Of a stretch of DNA of 64,000 bases, positions 12,201 through 22,530 are shown piece after piece (positions within the stretch are counted from its first letter, which is position 1; every line of letters begins with the position of its first letter). This DNA is from Heterodera schachtii (lineage: Eukaryota > Nematoda > Chromadorea > Rhabditida > Heteroderidae): contig SIJG01000006.1 in NCBI GenBank assembly GCA_023374025.1, positions 109,596-173,595 on the forward strand. Reading direction: 5' to 3'. The position numbers and the translations under genes were made by a program. Below the pieces are notes generated by a model. That model did no database searches. It was given only the letters and a program-made list of their open reading frames with translations, and was not told the DNA's origin.

Positions 12201-12548
12201 GAAATTTGGCGTATTTTAGCAAATATAAATGCGGGGCCCTGCTTTTTAATATGAATTAATAAAATTAAAAATTATATAAAAATTATTAAATTTAAAATTT
12301 ACTTTGCTGTAAATGCGCAATTGCTTTGGAGTGTGTCGAACAATCAAGTGAATCCAAATGACATTAAACAGAATGCCAAATCCCATTGTAAACAAACAGA
12401 ATATGTTTTTCGTAAAACGAAAGACAGTTAGGCCCATTCCGAAACTTGGCGTATTTTAGCAAATATAAATGCGGGGCCCTGCTTTTTAATATAAGAATTA
12501 ATAAAATTAAAAAATTATATAAAAATTATTAAATTTAAAATTTACTTT
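9226..12548 (+). repeat. Satellite array, ~241-bp monomer, about 14 units
   Basis: The landmark GGGGCCCTGC recurs near 9352, 9592, 9838, 10070, 10312, 10554, 10792, 11036, 11266, 11508, 11752, 11994, 12235 and 12475 (spacing 230-246). Each monomer includes CCCATTCCGAAATTTGGCGT, an AT-rich stretch, GTAAATGCGCAATTGCTTTG and AATGACATTAAACAGAATGC. Variant monomers recur at a distance of about 1.2 kb (five units), for example the GAAGCGTGTCGG form near 10166 and 11362, which indicates higher-order duplication. The array ends at the gypsy LTR. Confidence 0.95.
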
Positions 12549-13931
12549 TGTTGGGACGACATTTTAAATGTTATTATTTTGGCATTTTATTTATGTCCAT
12601 TTCAGTCCCTCACACATATTGATTTGACCCCTTCAAATTTCTTTTATTTGTTTCACCATTTTCCACTGACAATAAATTGTTCACCGGCACAACAGTGGCG
12701 ACGCCCGTCCTACTTCGAACAAATTCAACAAATTTGTGTAAATTCGAACAAAGTCAGAGGTGAAATAAATATTCAGGCGGAACTTTCGAACACTAATTGT
12801 GTCGAAATCATTCTTCATCACCGCCATATTTCGTACACCATTTGTGTCGAAATAAATTCGGTCAAGTTAAACAAAAGCCAACACTGTTAGCCAAGTGCTA
12901 CAGATTAACTTGTCAGCAACAAGTTTGGCTCATCGATTTAAGCCCAACTGATAGCCAGGTGCTACAGACGACTTTTTCAGTATCAAGTCGGGCTATTATC
13001 AATTCTGTGGACAATTTCAAGACAAAATGGACAACAAAAATTTGGAAAGCATTTTGACCCAATTGACAAACATAGTCAAGCAGCAACAAAATACGGCAAA
13101 CCAACCAGTGCAGAGCAACATCACACTGCCGGACATTCTGCCATTCTCAAATGAGGACGATTCGGTCGACTTCGAAGAATGGTTAGAGCGCCTCCATTCA
13201 GCGCTTCCAATCGTAAACAACGAATTGGACCGATTGGAGAAAATAAATGTCATCAAGCCAGTGGAACACACCGAGTGGGCCGCCCCAATTTTGGTGGTGA
13301 AAAAAGCCAACGGATCAACGAGGTTGTGTGCCGATTTCTCAACTGGCCTAAACGACTGTCTCCAGCTGAACAAGCATCCATTGCCACTTCCGTCCGACAT
13401 TTTTTCAACTTTAAATGGCGGAAAATTCTTTTCAAAAGTGGACCTTTCGGATGCATATCTTCAAATTGAATTGGACGAGGACTCAAAGAAAATGTGTGCC
13501 ATTTCAACACACCGTGGTCATTTTCAATACGAAAGACTACCATTCAGAGTAAAATCAGCTCCGGGAATCTTCCAATCAATAATGGATAATATGCTTTCTG
13601 ATTATCCATTTGCAATCGCATTAAAATATTTGGGTGTCATAATCGACCAAAATGGCAGAAAGCCCGATTCCAAGAAAATCGCCGCAATTGCAGAAATGCC
13701 GGCTCCTTCAAATTTAAATGAACTGCGTTCATACCTTGGGATGGTAAATTATTACCAGGAATTTGTCAAAAATTTCCGTTTCATTCGCCAACCCTTGGAT
13801 GATTTGCTCAAGAAGGACAAAATATGGGATTGGACTTCGGCTTGTCAAAAAGCATTTGACAAAATCATCAAATTGCTTCAATCGGATTTTGCTTTAATGC
13901 ACTATGATCCGTTATTGCCAATAATTGAATT
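12549..13931 (+). mobile_element. Truncated Ty3/gypsy-like LTR retrotransposon
   Basis: A short LTR-like sequence (12549-12694) begins TGTTGGGACGAC and ends GGCACAACA. One base later comes TGGCGACGCCCG, a plausible tRNA primer-binding site. An untranslated leader and a gag-pol remnant follow. The 3' end is cut by the inverted-repeat element at 13932, and no second LTR is visible. It interrupts the satellite, whose units to the right run in the opposite orientation. Confidence 0.75.
13027..13931 (+). pseudogene. gypsy gag-RT fusion remnant, internally deleted
   Basis: The frame opens MDNKNLESILTQLTNIV with Gag-like sequence to about residue 60, then passes directly into reverse transcriptase (NELDRLEKINVIKPVEHTEW, WAAPILVVKKANGSTRLCAD). 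It continues with KVDLSDAYLQIELDEDS and LPFRVKSAPGIFQSIMDNML. It then jumps to LKYLGVIIDQNGRKP and the LRSYLGMVNYYQEFV connection region. The rest of Gag, the protease and the YxDD catalytic box are therefore missing through deletions that kept the frame. The gene cannot encode an active polymerase. Downstream RNase H and integrase are lost where the 443-bp element begins. Confidence 0.85.
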
Positions 13932-14374
13932 CTTTTTTAACTCTGGGAAAATAAGAAAAAATTTTATTTTCTAATTTTTTCTAAATGTCAATTTGAATCT
14001 CAAATGCTCTTATTATCTGCCAAGCCAATTATTTTTTTACGGTCCAAGTCAATTAACTTTTAATGATTAAAATTATTTGTAACCAAAAAGTGACGTGGAT
14101 AATCAAAAGGCGTCAGAAATTGCACTTTTATTAATTGGGCTCAGCAGATCCTTTGCCTAGACAATAAATGAGTTGGGCAACAATTACTTACTTTTCATTT
14201 TCAACATTGGTCAAATAAGCCATGGTGATGCATTTAAACTTTAATTTTTTGCAAAACTTGATATAATTCATTTAAGAATTTATTGGCAGATAATAAGAGC
14301 ATTTGAGATTCAAATTGACATTTAGAAAAAAATAGAAAATAAAATTTTTTCTTATTTTCCCAGAGTTAAAAAAG
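13932..14374. mobile_element. 443-bp foldback / MITE-like element with ~92-bp inverted repeats
   Basis: The left arm at 13932-14023 (CTTTTTTAACTCTGGGAAAA to TATTATCTGCCAA) matches the reverse complement of 14283-14374 almost perfectly. The loop is about 260 bp of AT-rich DNA with no frame. AATT flanks both ends and may be a target-site duplication, though 4 bp in AT-rich DNA is weak support. It sits at the junction between the gypsy remnant and the inverted satellite block. Confidence 0.8.
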
Positions 14375-15725
14375 AATTTTCATTTTCGGAATGGTCCTAA
14401 CTGAGTTTTCGTTTTACAAAAAATATTTTCTGTTGGTTTACAATGGGATTTGGCATTTTGTTTAATGTCATTTGGATTCATTTGATTGTCCGACACACTC
14501 CAAAGCAATTGCGCATTTACAGCAAAGTAAATTTTAAATTTAATTTATGTAATTTTTTAATTTTATTTATTCTTATATTAAAAAGCAGGGCCCCGGATTT
14601 ATTTTGCTAAAATACGCCAAATTTCGGAATGGGCCTAACTGACTTTCGTTTTACAAAAAACATATTCTTTTGTTTACAATGGGATTTGGCATTTTGTTTA
14701 ATGTCATTTGGATTCATTTGATTGTTCGACACACTCCAAAGCAATTGCGCATTTACATAATTTTTATATAATTTTTTAATTTTATTAATTCTTATATTAA
14801 AAAGCAGGGCCCCGGATTTATTTTGCTAAAATACGCCAAATTTCGGAATGGGCCTAACTGACTTTCGTTTTACAAAAAACATATTCTTTTGTTTACAATG
14901 GGATTTGGCATTTTGTTTAATGTCATTTGGATTCATTTGATTGTTCGACACACTCCAAAGCAATTGCGCATTTACATAATTTTTATATAATTTTTTAATT
15001 TTATTTATTCTTATATTAAAAAGCAGGGCCCCGGATTTATTTTGCTAAAATACGCCAAATTTCGGAATGGGCCTAACTGACTTTCGTTTTACAAAAAACA
15101 TATTCTTTTGTTTACAATGGGATTTGGCATTTTGTTTAATGTCATTTGGATTCATTTGATTGTCCGACACACTCCAAAGCAATTGCGCATTTACAGCAAA
15201 GTAAATTTTAAATTTAATTTATGTAATTTTTTAATTTTATTTATTCTTATATTAAAAAGCAGGGCCCCGGATTTATTTTGCTAAAATACGCCAAATTTCG
15301 GAATGGGCCTAACTGACTTTCGTTTTACAAAAAACATATTCTTTTGTTTACAATGGGATTTGGCATTTTGTTTAATGTCATTTGGATTCATTTGATTGTC
15401 CGACACACTCCAAAGCAATTGCGCATTTACAGCAAAGTAAATTTTAAATTTAATTTATGTAATTTTTTAATTTTATTTATTCTTATATTAAAAAGCAGGC
15501 CCCGGATTTATTTTGCTAATACGCCAAATTTCGGAATGGGCCTAACTGACTTTCGTTTTACAAAAAACATATTCTTTTGTTTACAATGGGATTTGGCATT
15601 TTGTTTAATGTCATTTGGATTCATTTGATTGTCCGACACACTCCAAAGAAATTGCGCATTTACAGCAAAGTAAATTTAAATTTAACTAATTTTTATGTAA
15701 TTTTTTAATTTTAATTGTTCTTATA
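14375..15725 (-). repeat. Inverted block of the same satellite, about 5-6 units
   Basis: The complement landmark GCAGGGCCCC recurs near 14585, 14806, 15025, 15260 and 15496. Units here are shorter (about 190-235 bp) because two lack part of the AT-rich section between GCGCATTTAC and the landmark. The orientation is opposite to 9226-12548, so the locus has a head-on satellite arrangement around the inserted elements. Confidence 0.92.
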
Positions 15726-15729
15726 TTAA

Positions 15730-17660
15730 TTAATAAGATTATATTGCAAATATGTGTGACTGAATTTATTATTAACAATGACATTTCTCTTCTGTCCGGT
15801 ATAATTTAAATTAAATAATTAGTTCAATTTTCATTAATTATTTTAGTATGCAATTACGACGGAAAAAGGCGAATTAGTGGCAACAAGAGCAATCAGCAAA
15901 ATGGACAATCATTGTTTTCCTAATTAATTCAATTTTGAATATATCGTGGACGGATTTTCAAGAATTTCTTTTAGTTAATGAATTATTACATTTAATAAAA
16001 AATTAAAGTTTTATTATTTGGAGCAAAAAATGCATTTACGCAAAATTAGGAGACAATGAAAACTGTAAAATTTTACACAATTTTTTAAACTTTAATTTTG
16101 TCATCAATTTTATTCAGCACTTCCCAAAAAAGGATGTTTATTTTCTAATAAAATATTTATAAAAAAAAACTATTCAGATATTTTATTTATTTGAAAAAAA
16201 AATATTTAATTATTTTTTTCGTAAATGTATATTTTAAAAACAATTGTCATTACATCACGTGAAAAAAGAATTATTTTAATTTCTCTGACAATTTTTAAAA
16301 TTTTTTTGGCATAACTTTTGGTGATTTTTACGATTGCTCTTTCAAATATAAAGCAGATAAATCTCATTTTCTTCATATAGCTAATATTATACAATTTCTG
16401 TCTTCAAATTGAATAAATTAACAAATTTTATCGCCAATTGAAAACGAAATTCTGTGTTTTATTATTTTTTATAATTTTTTGGACGAACAAAATTGATATA
16501 ATCGGATCAGAAAAGAAAAGACTTAAGCAAAAATCATTTAATAAAATATATTGAGTAAAATAGGAAGAAAAGTTTTTTATGCAAATACCAAATTATTTCT
16601 TAAATTTCATAATTACATCATCATAAATAGGGTTATAAATTGTATGCACTAAAAAATGCCAAATATTTGCATAAAATATGCACTAAAATCCCCCAAATAT
16701 GCCAATTTTCTCGGGTTATTTCTATTATCAGCACCGGTGGCATTTTGAAATTAAAAAATAAATGTAAAATTAATTCAAACTTAATTTTCTTCTTATTGGA
16801 AGCCTAAAGATAATTGGACATGGATAATGAATTAGCCACCATATAAATCATCGATAAGCCGATACTTTAATAAAAATGTTTATAGTTGAAATTTTTTAAA
16901 ATTAAATTTTATGAAAAGCTTTTTAAAAATGAAAAACCTTCCAAAATTGTGGAAGTCTCTCTTTCTCATGTTACTCGGTTTGTCTTTTTTATACCGTAAT
17001 TAAATTTTTGAAAAAAATAGGAAATTAATAATTAATTATAAGAAAAAAGAATCAAAAATTTTTATTAAATTCTGAAGTGTTGAAATTAAAAATATAGCAA
17101 AATTAAGTTAAACTAAATTTTTGTCTTATAGAAAACCTAAAGCTACCAAATCAATGTCTGGCTATAAATTTCATTAATAATTTTATAAATTTAAAATTTT
17201 GGAAACTTTTTTTAAATTTTGGAGATTCTTCTCTTTATAGGAATGTGCTTTGTTTTTCAAAAAAATATGATGTACAAAAAGGCCATAAAATTTGCTGGAC
17301 AAAACATTTGTAGCCTTTTTTCAATGGTATAAATCAATTAGCCAAGTTAAATAAAGCAATTAAATTCTAAAATTATCAAAAATATTGCTATATAATATGC
17401 TTATTTATGAATTGGAAAAATCCATGTATATGAATGCCAAATTAGTTCATCATTTTCAATATAATTTCAGCATTTGAATTCAAAAATTACTTTAAAAATT
17501 TAGGAGGAAATACCTTCCAAAATTGTGGCAGTCTCTCATTTTCATGTTACTCAGTTTATCTTTTTTAAACTGTAATTACATTTTTCGAAAAAATAAAGAA
17601 ATTTATAATTTAGCTTAATTAATAAATAAAAAAGCACCAAAAATAATATTTTAAATTCAA
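15730..17660. other. Mosaic of noncoding and degraded sequence
   Basis: No intact gene. At 15870-15940 is the 3' end of the chemoreceptor unit (GCAACAAGAGCAATCAGC). At 16020-16165 and 17110-17190 are copies of the 9.0-9.2 kb flank. At 16430-16590 is a subfamily-2 HTH remnant on the plus strand, with a degraded signal peptide and GSEKKRLKQKSFNKIY before a stop. At 17395-17580 is the 3' flank repeated after each unit of this class (20190 and 30905). Confidence 0.55.
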
Positions 17661-17671
17661 AAGCAAGCAAA

Positions 17672-18235
17672 TCACTCTTCTTTTTCTGCTGTTCTCTGAA
17701 ACATTTCTTCTCCAAATTGTTTCTTCCATTTTTTAATTATTCCATGGCCAACTCCAATTTTCTTACAAATTTCGGCATAATTTTGTTTCCATTCATCATG
17801 TGAATATTTTCTTTTTTGCTTATATTCATTTGTCATTGCAATGAATTTTTGTACAATTGCGAGTTTTTCATCATCAGTTTTTGATTTATGACATTTATGT
17901 ATTTGTTTATTTAATCCTAATTCTTTAATCCATCCATAAACATTTTTGCGATTTGTCCCCAATTTTTTCGCTATTTTTCTTTCAATTTTCCCCCATTCTT
18001 TTTTTGGATATTTCCTCCCTTTTTCCTTTATTTTCTCTTTTATTTTATAAAATTTTTCAATTATTTCTCTTTTTTTGAATTCATTTCTTTTTTCTTCTTC
18101 TTTTTCTTCCCATTTTTCTCCAAATATTTCTTCAAATGATTTCTGTTGCAAATTTTTCTTTTTTGGTTCAACATAATTAATATTAATTATGTTGATCAAA
18201 AATAAAATTAAAGAAAATATTAGGCATAATTTCAT
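17672..18235 (-). CDS. Secreted tandem-HTH protein, two modules
   Basis: Intact 187-aa frame. Signal peptide is MKLCLIFSLILFLINIININ, then EPKKKNLQQKSFEEIFGEKW and the basic KIKEKIKEKGRKYPKKEW helix. Module 1 is GTNRKNVYGWIKELGL and module 2 is GVGHGIIKKWKKQFG. The sequence then joins directly to EEMFQRTAEKEE, so module 3 is absent. It reads as a clean deletion between the homologous KKQFG sites of modules 2 and 3, which would keep the frame. The 20465-21028 copy shares this architecture. The upstream block is at 18411-18501, with a chemoreceptor fragment pointing the other way beyond it. Confidence 0.85.
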   Translation of the reverse strand: MKLCLIFSLILFLINIININYVEPKKKNLQQKSFEEIFGEKWEEKEEEKRNEFKKREIIEKFYKIKEKIKEKGRKYPKKEWGKIERKIAKKLGTNRKNVYGWIKELGLNKQIHKCHKSKTDDEKLAIVQKFIAMTNEYKQKRKYSHDEWKQNYAEICKKIGVGHGIIKKWKKQFGEEMFQRTAEKEE

Positions 18236-18410
18236 TTTAAAGATGAGATATATTTCTAAAAATAATTAAATATTAAAACATTAAAAAGTGAATTTATTAT
18301 TTAATTTGTCAGTAATTATTTATGTCAATTACATATAAATTTAATATATTTTCTCACTAATATTTAATGAATATATTTAATAAGACTGAAATTAAATAAA
18401 AAATAAAGTA

Positions 18411-18501
18411 ATTCCACGATTAAATAAACATTTTTATCCCTACTGATCAAAAAATATTTTTTATTCCCTACTTTCATTACAATTTTAGGCCCAGTAGAGT
18501 A
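18411..18501 (-). promoter_or_regulatory. Conserved upstream inverted-repeat block, HTH gene at 18235
   Basis: ATTCCACGATTAAATAAACA, TTTTTATCCCTACTGATCA, then TTCCCTACTTTCATTACAAT, ending CAGTAGAGTA. The proximal CTACTGATCA is intact; the distal arm is reduced to CCAGTAGAG. It is only about 45 bp from the first recognisable chemoreceptor codon on the plus strand, so it could act on both sides. Confidence 0.6.
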
Positions 18502-18544
18502 AGAAATATAATTGTGCAAAAATTAATTTTTATTCACAATTGTC

Positions 18545-20072
18545 TATGCTGCTTTTCCTGATACTTTTGTTCCCGTTTGCATATTGCGTTAATATGTTCA
18601 TTTGCTTTTTTCCACCTGCTGATCACGCAATATTGGACGACAAATCTGTCGCGGAAATTTTCGGCATAAATCTCGACGACCAAATTATTTTGGCTGCATA
18701 TTCAATTAATGTAACGGTAAATCAATAAAATTTGAAAATTCGTTTTTTAATTTTACGTGGTGAGCCGAAGCGACAAAAATATAAGTGTGGGCGAAGCGAC
18801 AAAAATATGGGTGTTTGTAATAATTAAATTTAATTATAATATTAATTTTATTTGCTAAGTAATTAATCATAGCTTAGCTTAAACTTAGTCAAATTAATGA
18901 AATTTAGTGTTTAGAGAGCTCGAAGCATCCACTAGTATTTATGTAATTTTTAAAAAATTAGTATTTATGGTCATCCAAAAAATGTAAGGTCGTTTAAATG
19001 CATGAAAATTGTTGAAACTTAAATTAATTCACTCGATGCTTAATACGAAAAGATAGCCCAAAGATAACTCTATTATTCTGCTAAACTTCAAAAAATTTTA
19101 TTGAATTTCAAGAAAGTTAGGGTCAAAATTGTTGAGTCAAAATTTTTGTACTTTTTTGGTCATAATTTTTTGTTAATTTTTACTATTTTAAAAATTACAT
19201 AAATAGTAGTGGATGCTTCGAGCTCTCTCTAAACACTAAATTTCATTAATTTGACTAAGTTTAAGCTAAGCTATGATTAATTACTTAGCAAATAAAATTA
19301 AAATTAAATTTAATTATTACAAACACCCATATTTTTGTCGCTTCGCCCACACTTATATTTTTGTCGCTTCGTCATAGCACCTTAATTTTAGGATAACCAT
19401 TTGGCTTTTAGTTTATATTACCTTATCCTTATAAGCACTTTTGCTTATATCATAATGTTTGGACTAGCATATTGTATCAAACAATTCTTGGACATGAAAT
19501 CGAAATGGTAAATTAATTTAAAAATATTAATTTATTTTAATTTTTATGTTTGAAGCGTTTCATCTTCTTCTGAACTAGCCAAAAAGATGGTTGAAGTGAA
19601 TAAACAAGTTTCTCGAAATCTTATCTTTCAGGTTAATTAAAGCACTTTTATTGTACTATTTAAATATAAATTATTCAATATTTTGTTATTTAATTTACAT
19701 TTATTATTTAGGCTTTTATGCCCATCATCATTTATTTTTCATTTACTTTTCAACTTGTGCTTCTGCTCTTCAAAATTGATATACAAGGATGGGATTGGCT
19801 TCTGTATTTCAATACATTCTCACCTTTCCCAATTTTTTACCGTCCGCTATAAATCCAATCGTATCATTTTGCACCATCAATGCTTACCGTATCAAATTTG
19901 TTTCGAACATAAAATGTTTCGGTATGTGATAATTAAGTTGACTGTTTGATTTTCATTTGTTTAATTGTTTTTAATTTATGTTGATTATTTAGGAAAAAAC
20001 ATCAAGCGTTTGTTTCGCATGAAAATTGGTGATCAAAATGCGGTTTCAAATATTCAGATGCAGCAACATTAG
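18545..20072 (+). pseudogene. Str/Srh-type chemoreceptor fragment, copy 1
   Basis: Five exons can be traced. About 18545-18716 holds a membrane segment (LLFLILLFPFAYCVNMFICF) and the DDKSVAEIFGINLDDQ loop, with donor GTAAAT. 19392-19507 holds HLAFSLYYLILISTFAYII (TM5-like). 19556-19631 holds SSSSELAKKMVEVNKQVSRN, ending LIFQ. 19712-19921 holds TM6-TM7, with LNPIVSFCTINAYR. 19993-20072 is the tail ending NIQMQQH. Phases agree across junctions. The K/RxxxxxxxLIxQ junction and NPIV...YR are typical of nematode str/srh chemoreceptors. TM1-TM3 are missing. In the fourth exon the T-run is one base short, giving a stop (FYRPL*). A 626-bp element interrupts intron 1. Confidence 0.75.
18756..19381. 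mobile_element. 626-bp MULE-like nonautonomous element with 9-bp TSD
   Basis: Flanked by TTAATTTTA at 18747-18755 and 19382-19390. Copy 3 of the same intron (32280-32296) has a single uninterrupted TTAATTTTA. The arms (about 18765-18960 and 19190-19372) are long inverted repeats carrying GAAGCGACAAAAATAT twice, the GGGTGTTTGTAATAATTAAA stretch and GCTCGAAGCATCCACTAGTA. Long terminal repeats with a 9-bp duplication are typical of Mutator-like elements. There is no transposase frame. Confidence 0.8.
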
Positions 20073-20464
20073 TAGCAAAAAGAGCAATCAGCGAAATGGA
20101 CAATCATTGTTTTCATAATTAATTTAATTTTAATATTGAATAATTGTCAAGAATTTCTTTCAGTTAATGAGATTAATATTGCTAGATAATATGCTTATTT
20201 ATGAATTGGAAAAATCCATGTATATGAATGCCAAATTAGTTCATCATTTTCAATATAATTTCAGCATTTGAATTCAAAAATTACTTTAAAAATTTAGGAG
20301 GAAATACCTTCCAAAATGTGGCAGTCTCTCATTTTCATGTTACTCAGTTTATCTTTTTTAAACTGTAATTACATTTTTCGAAAAAATAAAGAAATTTATA
20401 ATTTAGCTTAATTAATAAATAAAAAAGCACCAAAAATAATATTTTAAATTCAAAAGCAAGCAAA

Positions 20465-21028
20465 TCACTCTTCTTTTTCTGCTGTTCTCTGAAACATTTC
20501 TTCTCCAAATTGTTTCTTCCATTTTCTAATTACTGTTTGACTAACTCCAATTTTCTTACAAATTTCGGCATAATTTTGTTTCCATTCTTTATTTGAATAT
20601 TTTCTTTTTTGCTTATATTCATTTGTCATTGCAATGAATTTTTGTACAATTGCGAGTTTTTCTTCATCAGTTTTTGATTTATGACATTTATGTATTTGTT
20701 TATTTAATCCTAATTCTTTGATCCATCCATAAACATTTTTGCGATTTGTCCCCAATTTTTTCGCTATTTTTCTTTCAATTTTCCCCCATTCTTTTTTTGG
20801 ATATTTCCTCCCTTTTTCCTTTATTTTCTCTTTTATTTTATAAAATTTTTCAATTATTTCTCTTTTTTTGAATTCATTTCTTTTTTCTTCTTCTTTTTCT
20901 TCCCATTTTTCTCCAAATATTTCTTCAAATGATTTCTGTTGCAAATTTTTCTTTTTTGGTTCAACATAATTAATATTAATTATGTTGATCAAAAATAAAA
21001 TTAAAGAAAATATTAGGCATAATTTCAT
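20465..21028 (-). CDS. Secreted tandem-HTH protein, two modules, paralog of 17672
   Basis: Intact 187-aa frame nearly identical to the gene at 17672-18235 over signal peptide, acidic motif and module 1. Apart from one TDDEK/TDEEK change, the differences cluster in module 2: SNKEW replaces SHDEW, and the recognition helix reads GVSQTVIRKWKKQFG instead of GVGHGIIKKWKKQFG. Flanking DNA is also nearly identical, so duplication is recent and the clustered change stands out. The upstream block and a chemoreceptor fragment follow on the right, as in the first copy. Confidence 0.87.
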   Translation of the reverse strand: MKLCLIFSLILFLINIININYVEPKKKNLQQKSFEEIFGEKWEEKEEEKRNEFKKREIIEKFYKIKEKIKEKGRKYPKKEWGKIERKIAKKLGTNRKNVYGWIKELGLNKQIHKCHKSKTDEEKLAIVQKFIAMTNEYKQKRKYSNKEWKQNYAEICKKIGVSQTVIRKWKKQFGEEMFQRTAEKEE

Positions 21029-21202
21029 TTTAAAGATGAGATATATTTCTAAAAATAATTAAATATTAAAACATTAAAAAGTGAATTTATTATTTAATTT
21101 GTCAGTAATTATTTATGTCAATTACATATAAATTTAATATATTTTCTCACTAATATTTAATGAATATATTTAATAAGACTGAAATTAAATAAAAAATAAA
21201 GT

Positions 21203-21300
21203 AATTCCACGATTAAATAAACATTTTTATCCCTACTGATCAAAAAAAATATTTTTTATTCGCTACTTTCATTACAATTTTATGCCCAGTAGTAGAGTAC
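21203..21300 (-). promoter_or_regulatory. Conserved upstream inverted-repeat block, HTH gene at 21028
   Basis: Same order as at 18411: ATTCCACGATTAAATAAACA, TTTTTATCCCTACTGATCA, CGCTACTTTCATTACAATTT, ending CAGTAGTAGAGTA. It lies about 175 bp before the ATG. Confidence 0.6.
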
Positions 21301-21339
21301 GAAATATAATTGTGGCAAAAATTAATTTTATCACAATTT

Positions 21340-22110
21340 CTATGAGCTTTTACTGATACTTTTGTTCCCGTTTGCATATTGCGTTAATATGTTCATTTGC
21401 TTTTTCACTGCTGATCACGAATATTGGACGAAAATCTGTCGCGGAAATTTCGGCATAAATCTCGACGACCAAATTATTTTGCCTGCATATTCAATAATGT
21501 AACGGTAAATCAATAAAATTTGAAAATTCGTTTTTTAATTTTAGGATACCATTTGAAATTATTAATTTATTTTAAATTTTTGTGTTTGAAGCGTTTCATC
21601 TTCTTCTGAACTAGCCAAAAAGATGGTTGAAATGAATAAACAAGTTTCTCGAAATCTTATCTTTCAGGTTAATTAAAGCACTTTTATTGTACTATTTAAA
21701 TATAAATTATTAAATTTTTGTTATTTAATTTACATTTATTATTTAGGCTTTTATGCCCATCATCATTTATTTTTCATTTATTTTTCAACTTGTGCTTCTG
21801 CTTTTCAAAATTGATATACAAGGATGGGATTGGCTTCTGTATTACAACACACTCTCACCTTTCCCAATTTTTTTACCGTCCGCTTTAAATCCAATCGTAT
21901 CATTTTGCACCATCAATGCTTACCGTATCAAATTTGTTTCGAACATAAAATGTTTCGGTATGTGATAATTATTAGTTGACTGTTTGATTTTCATTTGTTT
22001 AATTGTTTTTAATTTATGTTGATTATTTAGGAAAAAGCATCAAGCGTTTGTTTCGCATGAAAATTGGTGACCAAAATGTTGTTCAAAATATTCAGATGCA
22101 GCAACATTAG
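21340..22110 (+). pseudogene. Str/Srh-type chemoreceptor fragment, copy 2
   Basis: The first exon is eroded by several single-base deletions relative to copy 1 (for example TTTTTCACTGCTGATC versus TTTTTCCACCTGCTGATC). The TM5 exon is deleted except for its first bases. The SSSSELAKKMVEMNKQ exon and the TM6-TM7 exon (about 21750-21960) remain; the latter has the full-length T-run, so it reads FPIFLPSALNPIV without the stop of copies 1 and 3. The final exon ends at 22110 (NIQMQQH). Overall a pseudogene. Confidence 0.72.
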
Positions 22111-22530
22111 TGGCAACAAGAGCAATCAGCGAAATGGACAATCATTGTTTTCACAAAATGCAATTTTAATTTTGTATTTTTCCTGGCATTGATTTTCAAG
22201 AATTTCTTTTCATTAATGAAATTAATAGATTTAACAAAAAACTGCAATAAGTTATTTAAAAAGGAAATTAATTAAAAAGTAAATTAAGATTTTTTAAATT
22301 TAATCAATAAAATATGAGAAAATAATTAAAAATAATACAAGCATGGTTTATATATTCGTTAAATTTTTGAAAATTAATTTTAAACCTAAAGGAATATAAT
22401 TGTATTTATATAATTATATTATTAATATTTCTATAAATACAAAACAAAAATAACTCTTGATCAATTTTATTAATGTAATATTTGAAAAGATATTTTTTAA
22501 ATAATAATTGATAAAAATATTTCAGCTTAC

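Noticed and set aside
9308..12437. Recurrent 63-85 codon minus-strand frames in the satellite (MGFGILFNVIWIHLIVRH...), with related plus-strand frames at 14440-15630
   Set aside because: They recur only because the monomers are recent copies. Frames differ in length between units and are broken by indels, with no start context or splice sites. No evidence of a protein.
12579..13543. Overlapping frames around the gypsy remnant (12579-12890, 12797-13057, 13017-13400, 13179-13469, 13253-13543)
   Set aside because: They fall in the leader or are alternate frames of the RT frame that carries recognised motifs.
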